8,329 nt of DNA, from assembly GCA_003521815.1 (NCBI GenBank), contig DPHE01000090.1, forward strand, positions 1-8,329. Reading direction: 5' to 3'. Under the pieces are notes generated by a model, which saw only the letters and a list, made by a program, of their open reading frames with translations, searched no databases and was not told the DNA's origin. Positions 1 to 6,245 of this stretch are shown here, one piece after another (position 1 is the stretch's first letter; the number at the start of each line of letters is the position of its first letter). The stretch comes from Colwellia sp. (GTDB lineage Bacteria > Pseudomonadota > Gammaproteobacteria > Enterobacterales > Alteromonadaceae). A program made the translations under genes and the position numbers.

Positions 1-2
1 AA

Positions 3-794
3 GTATGTCGTTTAGGCATCAGTCCTCATGTTATGGACAATAAAGTGAGTAAAGTTATTGTGCGTAATGCTCGATTACGTTGGCCTATTCCTGGGGTTGT
101 ACAGAGTATGGTGGGTCAAAGTGTGGTCGCTGTAGATCGAAGGGCTAAATATTTATTACTTCGTTTTTCTACAGGTACTTTACTTTTACATTTAGGGATG
201 TCTGGCACTATTCGAGTGATTGACGACAGTACACCTGTTGCCAAACATGACCATTTTGATTTGGTTTTTGTCAATGGCACCACGTTGCGTTTGAATGATC
301 CTCGTCGCTTTGGTGCTGTACTTTGGCTTGCAGGAGATCAAGATGAGCAAGGCTTATTAAGTAAGCTAGGCCCAGAGCCATTAAGTGATGATTTTTCGCA
401 TGGGCATTTATTTAGTAAAGCCAGAAATAGAAAAGTCCCCATAAAAACCTTTTTAATGAATAATCATATCGTGGTTGGCGTGGGGAATATATATGCCAAT
501 GAAGCTTTGTTTCAAGCGGGAATATTACCGATAGCAAAAGCAGGAGATATTAGCGAAGAACGTTTTAATACCTTAACCGATATTATCAAACAAGTCTTAA
601 GCGCGGCGATTGAACAAGGCGGCACAACATTGAAAGATTTCACTCAAGTTGATGGTCGTCCTGGGTACTTTGCGCAATCACTTTTTGTTTATGGTCGAGC
701 GGGTCAAGCTTGCTTGACTTGTAAAGAGGTGCTGTTAGAAATTAGGCAATCAAACCGTAGTTCAGTATATTGCCCAAATTGTCAGAAAAACTAA
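3..794 (+). CDS. mutM: Formamidopyrimidine-DNA glycosylase (Fpg/MutM), 5' end cut by window edge
   Basis: Base-excision repair enzyme that removes 8-oxoguanine and ring-opened purines and nicks the abasic site. The reading frame is open to the window edge: ten codons (VCRLGISPHV) precede the first internal ATG at 33, so that ATG is not the start. The 263 visible residues plus a typical eight-residue MPELPEVE start give about 271, the usual family length. The catalytic Pro2 and Glu3 lie outside the window. Visible family marks are RRAKYLLL, which holds the conserved lysine, LRLNDPRRFG, the GVGNIYANEALF helix that contacts the lesion, and a C-terminal zinc finger CLTC...CPNC (C-x2-C-x16-C-x2-C) ending four residues before... 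the stop region QKN. It converges on coaD, 85 bases away, with no clear terminator between them. The identification is secure. Confidence 0.97.
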   Translation, partial: VCRLGISPHVMDNKVSKVIVRNARLRWPIPGVVQSMVGQSVVAVDRRAKYLLLRFSTGTLLLHLGMSGTIRVIDDSTPVAKHDHFDLVFVNGTTLRLNDPRRFGAVLWLAGDQDEQGLLSKLGPEPLSDDFSHGHLFSKARNRKVPIKTFLMNNHIVVGVGNIYANEALFQAGILPIAKAGDISEERFNTLTDIIKQVLSAAIEQGGTTLKDFTQVDGRPGYFAQSLFVYGRAGQACLTCKEVLLEIRQSNRSSVYCPNCQKN

Positions 795-795
795 T

Positions 796-808
796 TAATA
801 CCAATTAA
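796..808 (+). repeat. TAATACCAATTAA dispersed motif, copy 1
   Basis: The 13-mer TAATACCAATTAA starts two bases after the mutM stop. An exact inverted copy lies at 6193-6205, upstream of ubiC. Motifs of this kind are common between genes in Alteromonadales as far as I recall. Nothing here shows a function. Confidence 0.5.
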
Positions 809-879
809 CCTAGAAGTCTACTCATAAAAATCTATACTCATTAACATTAGAGCCATTAATTAATTTAATAGCGCTAATC

Positions 880-1359
880 TCAGCTAGGTATTTGCTCAAG
901 TGCAGCTTTAACTGAAGGGTGAACAAATTGACTGACATCGCCATTATGTAAAGCCACTTCTTTTACTAAGGTTGATGAAATAAAAGAATTACCTTCAGAA
1001 GGGGTCAGGAAAATACTTTCTAAATCAGGTGATAACCGTCGATTCATATTCGCTAATTGAAATTCATATTCAAAATCAGACACGGCGCGTAACCCACGTA
1101 TCAATACTTTGGCTTGATGGTTCTTAGCAAAATCTACTAATAAGCCACTAAAACCAACCACAGTGACATTGTCTAAGCCTTTAGTGATTTCTTCAATCAT
1201 TACAACTCTTTGTTCAAGAGAAAAGCGAGGCTTTTTACTTGGGCTAGAAGCAACACCAATAATAACTTCGCCAAATAAGCGACTCGCTCGAATTATTAAG
1301 TCAGAGTGTCCGTTAGTGACAGGATCAAAGGTGCCGGGATAAATTGCTCTTATGCTCAT
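880..1359 (-). CDS. coaD: Phosphopantetheine adenylyltransferase
   Basis: Cytoplasmic enzyme of coenzyme A synthesis: 4'-phosphopantetheine + ATP gives dephospho-CoA + pyrophosphate, the penultimate step. It has 159 residues, the standard bacterial CoaD length. The nucleotidyltransferase motif is complete: YPGTFDPVTNGH at 7-18, with Thr10 and the T-x-G-H His18. Further marks are the SKKPRFS loop near 41-47, LIRGLRAVSDFEYEFQ at 86-101, and the ISST motif at 127-130 that binds the ATP phosphates. The ATG is followed directly by the usual strand one (IRAIYPG). An AAGG lies rather far upstream (about 13 bases), so the ribosome site is weak. mutM is its usual neighbour in many gammaproteobacteria. 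Confidence 0.97.
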   Translation of the reverse strand: MSIRAIYPGTFDPVTNGHSDLIIRASRLFGEVIIGVASSPSKKPRFSLEQRVVMIEEITKGLDNVTVVGFSGLLVDFAKNHQAKVLIRGLRAVSDFEYEFQLANMNRRLSPDLESIFLTPSEGNSFISSTLVKEVALHNGDVSQFVHPSVKAALEQIPS

Positions 1360-1401
1360 AAGTTATGCGTAACCTTAGTGGCTATTGTGATTATTGTTGC
1401 T

Positions 1402-1431
1402 ATTGTAATAGCTTATGTAAGTTTTTAACAA
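1402..1431 (-). promoter_or_regulatory. Candidate sigma-70 promoter for coaD
   Basis: On the minus strand a -35-like TTGTTA (plus 1426-1431) is followed after 18 bases by a -10-like TACAAT (plus 1402-1407). This would start transcription near 1395 and give a leader of about 36 bases before the coaD ATG. Matches are 4/6 and 5/6 to consensus. Two copies of ACAATAGC (plus 1381-1388 and 1399-1406) overlap or follow the -10. Found by eye only. Confidence 0.4.
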
Positions 1432-1482
1432 GAGAGACATTTAAAAATAATCATTAAATATTAAAGTATTTACTCAAAACAC

Positions 1483-1511
1483 TTAAATGGGATGAACTTT
1501 AGTAGTATAAT
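1483..1511 (+). promoter_or_regulatory. Candidate sigma-70 promoter for the TetR-family gene
   Basis: A perfect -10 hexamer TATAAT at 1506-1511 lies 17 bases after a poor -35 (TTAAAT, 1483-1488). The start would fall near 1518, giving a leader of about 90 bases that contains the 1541-1583 hairpin. The weak -35 leaves room for activation or repression. Confidence 0.45.
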
Positions 1512-1540
1512 ATATCGCTTATATCTGATTGATTTTTAGA

Positions 1541-1583
1541 TTACATCCAAGTGAATTCTTATATCGAGTTTACTTGGGTGTAA
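1541..1583 (+). repeat. 18-bp inverted repeat (hairpin) in the TetR-gene leader
   Basis: The arms are 1541-1558 (TTACATCCAAGTGAATTC) and 1566-1583 (GAGTTTACTTGGGTGTAA), with a 7-base loop TTATATC. In RNA all 18 positions pair, three of them as G-U, so the stem is uninterrupted. No U-run follows the right arm, so it is not an intrinsic terminator. It lies between a good -10 and the regulator's ribosome site. It could be a double-stranded operator, an RNA leader element or a copy of a dispersed palindromic repeat; the sequence alone does not decide. Confidence 0.8.
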
Positions 1584-1609
1584 CCCTCAACTGAAAAAGA
1601 AGTAAAAAT

Positions 1610-2266
1610 ATGAAGACCCGTGACAAAATAATTCAGGCGAGTATTACCTTGTTTAATGAACAAGGAGAGCGAAATGTAACCACAAATCATATCGCCGCAC
1701 ATTTAAGTATAAGTCCGGGTAATTTGTATTATCATTTTCGTAATAAAGAAGATATTATTTTGTCTATATACGAAGAATATGCGGGCAATTTACTGCTTGA
1801 GACCTTCCCCCAAGTAAGCAGTAAAATTAAGCCGCTTGATACCATTATTTTATACATGGATGCTGTATTTCAAATGACGATGAAATTTCGTTTCTTTTAT
1901 CGAAACTTACCTGTATTACTTGAAAAAAGCCCTGTTCTGCGTGAGAAATATGTCAAAGTGCAACACGCTATCGCTGAGCGAGTTAGCCAGTTGCTCCTAT
2001 CGCTTCGTGCTGAAAATATTATAGAGTTTGAGGATGAAGAGTTGGTAGAGATGGTGAGTATTCTTCGTCTTATTAATACGTTTTGGCTGAGTTTTTATCA
2101 AACACAAAATATTGTCAATGAAATTAATGACTCAGTATTCTATCAAGGAGTATTGAAAATATTAGTTATTTTACGTCCCTACACGACAGCTGCCGCTTTG
2201 CCAGAACTACTTAAAGCACGAGATATGTATCAACAACGTTATCAGGATGCATTAGAGACGGTATAA
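1610..2266 (+). CDS. TetR/AcrR-family transcriptional regulator
   Basis: A 218-residue DNA-binding regulator, the usual TetR length. The N-terminal helix-turn-helix covers about residues 4-50: TRDKIIQASITLFNEQG, then VTTNHIAAHLSISPGNLYYHF at about 23-43, and NKEDII. The end SPGNLYYHFRNKEDI is a very typical TetR recognition helix and following segment. The rest is helical, with no ligand that I can name; it resembles the C-terminal domain of a broad group of uncharacterised repressors. The ATG is preceded by AAGAAG (1597-1602) at seven bases. It is transcribed away from coaD and towards kdkA, whose end lies 41 bases off. Targets are unknown. The palindrome in its own leader makes autoregulation a reasonable guess, no more. 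Confidence 0.9.
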   Translation: MKTRDKIIQASITLFNEQGERNVTTNHIAAHLSISPGNLYYHFRNKEDIILSIYEEYAGNLLLETFPQVSSKIKPLDTIILYMDAVFQMTMKFRFFYRNLPVLLEKSPVLREKYVKVQHAIAERVSQLLLSLRAENIIEFEDEELVEMVSILRLINTFWLSFYQTQNIVNEINDSVFYQGVLKILVILRPYTTAAALPELLKARDMYQQRYQDALETV

Positions 2267-2307
2267 AGCCTTAGGGTTCACCACTTAATGCTATTGAGTC
2301 GTCTTTA

Positions 2308-3057
2308 TTAAGGGCTAAGATAGCCTTCAAGCAGTAGCTGCCAATTATCCGGTTGCCAATGAAAAGTCGGCAGTTTATTCCTCTCCTTTAAAAAAGAACG
2401 TTGTAATCTTGCCATATTGGCTTGTTGCCAACTTGCTTGGTTATTATTTCTGACCTCTCCTTGATCAAAATCGATTAAAAAAACATGATCACTTTTATCG
2501 ATTAAAATATTATGAGCGTTTAAATCATGGTGATAAATATTATTATCATGAAAGCGCTTAATCGTTGCCCCTATTTTTTTCCACAAAGCAGCTGACAAGG
2601 GTTTTTTTGATAAGCGTGCCACTAAATCTTGGGCCTGTTCAATACGGCTACTCAATAAATCCGCGCGGTAAAATAAACCGTGGTGAATAACCCGACAAGC
2701 AACGGGCTTTGGTGCAGGTAGTGCTAATGTCTGCATGTAATCTAGCAAAGAAAATTCACGGGCTGCTCGGGTATTTTTCTGTGACGTAAACCAATAACTG
2801 TCATTGATTATTTTACCTATTAGGCCGCCACGATAATAATGGCGTAATACCCAGTGTTTTGTTTGTTTACTTGATTTGTTAGTATGTTTAACAAACCAAG
2901 TGGTGCCGCGGCCTTGCGCCGAGCCAGTAATCGATTTTTTGTTTTGCCAATAACTTACATCGAGCATGCCGGGTGTAAACGGATTAATTTCATGGCTATT
3001 GTAAAGGCAGTAGCTTTTACCTTGTTGACAGGTTTTTATCGGTGAGTTGTTATTCAT
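2308..3057 (-). CDS. kdkA: 3-deoxy-D-manno-octulosonate (Kdo) kinase
   Basis: Inner-membrane-associated kinase that phosphorylates O-4 of the Kdo residue on Kdo-lipid A. It has 249 residues, close to the family length. It carries a eukaryote-like kinase fold signature: HHDLNAHNILID at 176-187, with catalytic Asp178 and metal-binding Asn183, then the metal site LIDFDQGE at 194-201 (DFD in place of DFG). Upstream, WVLRHYYRGGLIGK (69-82) matches the family's ATP-lysine/arginine region. Its start overlaps the waaA stop as ATGA (3054-3057), so the two are very likely translated together. The direct pairing with waaA supports the substrate assignment. Confidence 0.94.
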   Translation of the reverse strand: MNNNSPIKTCQQGKSYCLYNSHEINPFTPGMLDVSYWQNKKSITGSAQGRGTTWFVKHTNKSSKQTKHWVLRHYYRGGLIGKIINDSYWFTSQKNTRAAREFSLLDYMQTLALPAPKPVACRVIHHGLFYRADLLSSRIEQAQDLVARLSKKPLSAALWKKIGATIKRFHDNNIYHHDLNAHNILIDKSDHVFLIDFDQGEVRNNNQASWQQANMARLQRSFLKERNKLPTFHWQPDNWQLLLEGYLSP

Positions 3058-4340
3058 GATATTAGCTCCTGTATTTTCGACAATGTACGTTCACTAGCGC
3101 CTTGGTTATTCATTACAACTTGATGGGCTTGCTTGCCTAACAATGTGGCTTTGGCTGTATCTTGTAGTAAATTAATAATCATTTGGGCCAGTTGAGATGA
3201 TTGCCCTGTACTGGTCTCATTTACGGGTAATTGTACTATGCCGTGATGTTGCGTTAATTGTGTTAAAACATCAGTAAAATTGCTCATATCACTACCAACC
3301 ACAATAGGCTTTTTAAATAAGGCAGGTTCTAACGGGTTGTGGCCTCCAATATGACTAAAGCTACCACCCATGGTGACTATATTGGCTAAGGAATAAGCGG
3401 CCATTAATTCACCTAACGTATCAAGTAACCAGATATCTTGTGCCTGTACAGCAATGTTTTCACTCCGTTTAACTACCGTAAAACCGTAACGATGACAAAG
3501 CTTTTCTACTAAATTAAAACGCTCTGGGTGTCTAGGCACGAGTACTAACAGTAGTGTCGGAAAGAGGGTTTTAATGTGTTTGAATGCGGCTAAAGCAATC
3601 TCTTCATCACCTTGATGAGTGCTTGCGACTAACCAAAGTGGTCTGTTTTCAGGTAATAACGTGGTTAACTGAGCTTGTTTATCTAAGATATTTGCATTGA
3701 TACTGATATCAAACTTAAGATTACCAGACACACAGCAGCGATCATTGTGTGCGCCTAGTTGAAGAAAATTGGTTAGATTATCTTGGCTTTGGCATAATAT
3801 TGTATCAAAATGATTGAGTGTGGGTGTCATCAAAGGGGTTATTTTTTTATAGCTTTTCATCGATTTAGCTGACAATCTGCCGTTAATTAACAACAGCTTG
3901 ATTTGTTTGTTAGCACATTGATTAATGAGGTTTGGCCATAGCTCGGTTTCCATAAAAATCATTAGCTTAGGCTGTAACCTACTTAAGAATAACTGTGTGC
4001 ATGGGAAAAGATCTAACGGCAAAAAACAATGCTGAACGCGCGATGAAAAGTGTTTTTGTACTTGTGCGGACCCCGTAGGTGTAAAGGTCGTTAATGTAAT
4101 GGGTAGCTCAGGGTCAGTGTGCAACAACTGTTCAATAAGAGGGGTGAGTGCAATGACTTCACCTACACTAGCGGCATGTATCATAATGCCATTTTTTTGA
4201 TATGACTTGGGTATAAAGCCCAAACGCTCACTTAGGCGTTGGCGATATTGGGGATTACTGATTGAACGAAATAATAATGCCAATAATATAATGGGTAAAA
4301 ATAATAATAATATTATTCGATAAATGAATAGCGCAAACAT
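3054..4340 (-). CDS. waaA: Kdo transferase (3-deoxy-D-manno-octulosonic acid transferase)
   Basis: Adds Kdo from CMP-Kdo to lipid IVA at the cytoplasmic face of the inner membrane, the step that starts LPS core assembly. It has 428 residues, the usual length. Residues 1-25 form a hydrophobic membrane anchor (IYRIILLLFLPIILLALLF). The N-terminal glycosyltransferase domain follows with HAASVGEV at 55-62 (Glu61 is the expected catalytic base), METELWPN at 130-137 and INGRLSAKS at 152-160. The C-terminal domain has ASTHQGDEE at 239-247, VPRHPERF at 268-275 and GGHNPLEPALF at 332-342, which bind the CMP-sugar. It is the first gene of the waaA-kdkA pair. Presence of KdkA suggests a monofunctional enzyme adding a single Kdo, as in Haemophilus and Vibrio; this is inference. 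No strong ribosome site precedes the ATG. Confidence 0.97.
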   Translation of the reverse strand: MFALFIYRIILLLFLPIILLALLFRSISNPQYRQRLSERLGFIPKSYQKNGIMIHAASVGEVIALTPLIEQLLHTDPELPITLTTFTPTGSAQVQKHFSSRVQHCFLPLDLFPCTQLFLSRLQPKLMIFMETELWPNLINQCANKQIKLLLINGRLSAKSMKSYKKITPLMTPTLNHFDTILCQSQDNLTNFLQLGAHNDRCCVSGNLKFDISINANILDKQAQLTTLLPENRPLWLVASTHQGDEEIALAAFKHIKTLFPTLLLVLVPRHPERFNLVEKLCHRYGFTVVKRSENIAVQAQDIWLLDTLGELMAAYSLANIVTMGGSFSHIGGHNPLEPALFKKPIVVGSDMSNFTDVLTQLTQHHGIVQLPVNETSTGQSSQLAQMIINLLQDTAKATLLGKQAHQVVMNNQGASERTLSKIQELIS

Positions 4341-4368
4341 AAGTCGTTCTATAATAAGTTTATGATAG

Positions 4369-4374
4369 ATTATA
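4369..4374 (-). promoter_or_regulatory. Possible -10 box for waaA-kdkA
   Basis: On the minus strand, a TATAAT hexamer lies about 28 bases upstream of the waaA ATG. No convincing -35 is seen at the right distance. It could be the operon promoter; evidence is a single hexamer in AT-rich DNA. I see nothing else recognisable in the rest of 4341-4453. Confidence 0.3.
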
Positions 4375-4453
4375 CCTAAATTTGATTAAATACCTATTAA
4401 TACTCATGAATATGCTTAGCCAACAAAAGATAAAATATTTTTATCACGGTTAA

Positions 4454-4840
4454 GCGTTAAAAACTAAAGTACTATTTGACCAAAGCATTGCGACCCTCAT
4501 CAAAACGGGTAAAGAAGTCAAAGGATTTTTATTAGGTGATCAATTACCCAAATATTATCTGTGGCCATTGTCGAAGTGGGCGTATGTAAACATTTCGTCT
4601 ACTGTTGGTGTCTATCGGTTAGGTGTGCTGATAGTATTGACGAGTATGTTAGACAATATGAATAATGATGGTAAAATCACTATGCTAGGCAGTATTGGCA
4701 AAGAAATGGCTAGCCTTATTTAATCGGGTGTAGACTTATCGCCAATTATCATCCATCAATATACTATTGATGATTTTCAACAAGGTTTTGATGTCATGCG
4801 TTTAGGGCAATCAGGCAAAGTAATTTTAAATGGGGAGTAG
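4454..4840 (+). pseudogene. tdh: Decayed L-threonine 3-dehydrogenase (tdh) remnant with internal deletions, frameshifts and a stop
   Basis: Intact Tdh (about 341 residues, NAD- and zinc-dependent) oxidises threonine to 2-amino-3-ketobutyrate. Here about 390 bases keep pieces of it in the right order. The start resembles KALSKLK without an ATG (4454). GKEVKGFLLGD follows at 4508-4540. CGHCRSGR, the structural-zinc region, appears in another frame at 4560-4583. STVGVYRLG matches NTVGVNRAG at 4598-4624. MLDNMNNDGKITMLG lies at 4647-4691. Then MASLI, a TAA at 4721-4723 where the family has Gln (CAA to TAA), and SGVDLSPIIIHQYTIDDF...GQSGKVILN to the TAG at 4838-4840. The catalytic ICGTD region and most of the Rossmann fold are missing or unrecognisable. 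The C-terminal 38 residues are well kept, so decay looks fairly recent. No kbl partner is visible beside it. Confidence 0.88.
4637..4666 (+). promoter_or_regulatory. Possible promoter for glpE-glpG inside the tdh remnant
   Basis: TTGACG (4637-4642) and AATAAT (4661-4666) are each one base from consensus, separated by 18 bases. Both lie in the dead tdh. With tdh dead, glpE-glpG needs a promoter of its own or read-through, and this is the best pair I see. By eye only. Confidence 0.25.
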
Positions 4841-4847
4841 ACTAACG

Positions 4848-5192
4848 ATGTCTAACAATAGCACATCTAATGAAGAGAGTTTTATTCACATGCAAGTTGA
4901 AGAGTTAGCGCAAGTGCTGAACGATAAAACACATGTGGTAGTAGATATTCGTGATGCGGGTGCATTTGCTAGTGGTCGTATTACGGATGCACAGCATTTA
5001 ACTAATGAAAGTTTGGCTGATTTTCTACGTGAAGCCGATCCAGATGCTCCGGTAGTCGTCTGTTGTTACCATGGGCATTCTAGCCAGCAAGCCGCACAGT
5101 TTTTAATTAGCCAAGACTTTACCACCGTTTATTCGCTTGATGGTGGCTTTACTCAATGGCAATTGCAATATCCCGATCATATTTCTCGATAA
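4848..5192 (+). CDS. glpE: Thiosulfate sulfurtransferase, single-domain rhodanese GlpE
   Basis: Cytoplasmic sulfurtransferase that moves sulfane sulfur from thiosulfate to cyanide or thiol acceptors such as thioredoxin in vitro. I chose the ATG at 4848 (114 residues): GGGGAG at 4832-4837 sits ten bases before it, and the family has about 108 residues. An in-frame ATG at 4830 would add six residues that read through the tail of the tdh remnant. The product is one rhodanese domain: VVVDIRDAGAFASGRI, HLTNESL, then the active loop CCYHGHSSQQAAQFL with the persulfide Cys in CYHGHSS, and VYSLDGGFTQWQ. These match GlpE rather than generic rhodaneses. Its stop overlaps the glpG start by one base (TAATG). 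Confidence 0.93.
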   Translation: MSNNSTSNEESFIHMQVEELAQVLNDKTHVVVDIRDAGAFASGRITDAQHLTNESLADFLREADPDAPVVVCCYHGHSSQQAAQFLISQDFTTVYSLDGGFTQWQLQYPDHISR

Positions 5193-6058
5193 TGACTGAC
5201 CATGATGATTTACAGTCATTAGTCGTGCTTAAACAGCATAATCTAGCGTTACTTTTTGCTAATTATTTAGTAACCTTGGGCATTGTTGCTAAAGTGGTTA
5301 GTGAAACAAAACACACCCATAGGGTTTATTGTCAGCAGGACAAAATTGCTCAGGCTCAAGCTGAATTTGATATTTTTATCAAAACGCCTTTTGAGAAAAA
5401 ATATCAACAAGCGGCTTGGCAGTATGGTGAAGCGGTTACTATCAATAGTAGTGACGCAACATTCATAGCAAATTTTAAAGAAAATTTTCTTGCGCATGCG
5501 GGTATCGTAACTCTGCTCGTTTTTACCTTATCTTGGCTGATATTTATCGGTAGTAATATTGGCTGGGCGCAGTCAATATTTAGTCAATTGCAGTTCTATC
5601 CTTCTTTATCCATTGATGCTTTCCTTGCGGAGCCTTGGCGTTTATTAGGCCCTGTTTTTTTTCATTTCTCTTGGTTACATATTGTTTTTAATACCATGTG
5701 GTGGTGGCAATTAGGGGGCAGCATTGAAGAAGTGTTAGGCAAGGGAACACTGATTAACTTATTGTTAATTTCAGCTATTGTTTCAAATTTAGGACAGTTC
5801 TTTGTTTCAGGGGCAAACTTTGGTGGTTTATCCGGTGTGGTATATGCGTTGGTAGGTTTTGTTTGGTGGTATGGCTATTTAGCGCCAGAAAAAGGTTTAT
5901 CTTTGTCTAAGCCTATTATTGGTTTTTTATTATTTTGGTTATTGTTGGGGTTTGTTGATATATTACCGATAAATATAGCAAATACTGCACATTTACTCGG
6001 CTTGATTTCGGGATGTTTATTGGCTGTGTTTAGCGTTAAGTTTTCTCGTAACTCCTAA
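5192..6058 (+). CDS. glpG: Rhomboid intramembrane serine protease GlpG
   Basis: Inner-membrane protease that cleaves membrane proteins within or near their transmembrane helices. It has 288 residues from the ATG at 5192, which overlaps the glpE stop as TAATG and suggests translational coupling. The frame is also open upstream to an ATG at 5156, but that start would lie inside glpE. Residues 1-90 form the cytoplasmic N-terminal domain typical of GlpG. Six membrane segments follow, beginning near 103-120. Catalytic features are complete: HIVFNTMWWWQLGG with His163 and Asn167 (oxyanion hole), nucleophile Ser214 in GGLSGVVYAL, and His267 in NTAHLLGL. In enterobacteria the pair is followed by glpR. 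Here no glpR follows, so any link to glycerol metabolism is not supported by context. Confidence 0.95.
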   Translation: MTDHDDLQSLVVLKQHNLALLFANYLVTLGIVAKVVSETKHTHRVYCQQDKIAQAQAEFDIFIKTPFEKKYQQAAWQYGEAVTINSSDATFIANFKENFLAHAGIVTLLVFTLSWLIFIGSNIGWAQSIFSQLQFYPSLSIDAFLAEPWRLLGPVFFHFSWLHIVFNTMWWWQLGGSIEEVLGKGTLINLLLISAIVSNLGQFFVSGANFGGLSGVVYALVGFVWWYGYLAPEKGLSLSKPIIGFLLFWLLLGFVDILPINIANTAHLLGLISGCLLAVFSVKFSRNS

Positions 6059-6245
6059 CTCGCCTGTGTTGACTTTGCTTCATTATCTTACCCGTGGGTG
6101 AAGAATGATTTTTTAGTCAAAGGCGGGCTATTGGGATTAAAAACACCGATGTTATTGGATGTTTAGACCAGTTAAAAAATTAATCCCTTAGTTTAATTGG
6201 TATTATACCCTGATTTTTTGCCCTATTAATATTTGACAGTACGTT
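6059..6245. other. Intergenic region between glpG and ubiC, no gene recognised
   Basis: These 187 bases hold one inverted copy of the TAATACC motif (6193-6205) and a short stop-free stretch (about 6112-6183, ending KNTDVIGCLDQLKN then TAA) that resembles the tail of a lost gene, though I cannot name it. TTGACA at 6233-6238 is too close to the ubiC ATG to serve as its -35. No terminator hairpin with a T-run is evident after glpG. Confidence 0.4.
6193..6205 (-). repeat. TAATACCAATTAA dispersed motif, copy 2 (inverted)
   Basis: TTAATTGGTATTA on the plus strand is the exact reverse complement of the 13-mer at 796-808. It lies 40 bases upstream of ubiC and could contribute an AT-rich promoter element. 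Confidence 0.5.

Noticed and set aside
2267..2315. Possible terminator hairpin between the TetR-family gene and kdkA (GCCTTA / TAAGGGC)
   Set aside because: The pairing needs a bulge and a loop of about 35 bases, and no T-run follows.
4360..4400. Further degenerate TTATACC-like repeat upstream of waaA
   Set aside because: It shares only a few bases with the TAATACCAATTAA motif in very AT-rich DNA.
4830..4847. Upstream in-frame ATG for glpE
   Set aside because: It lies inside the last codons of the tdh remnant, has no ribosome site of its own, and the ATG at 4848 has GGGGAG at ten bases.
5156..5191. Upstream ATG for glpG
   Set aside because: It would add 12 residues read from inside glpE in another frame; the TAATG overlap at 5190-5194 is the usual arrangement for coupled genes.
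5267..5497. Open frames on both strands within the N-terminal part of glpG
   Set aside because: They are shadows of a strong coding frame, with no family resemblance and no ribosome site.
6133..6187. 8-bp inverted repeat GGGATTAA / TTAATCCC
   Set aside because: The arms are 39 bases apart and AT-rich, and there is no T-run; likely chance.
6233..6238. Perfect TTGACA before ubiC
   Set aside because: It lies only seven bases before the ATG, so no -10 and leader fit.
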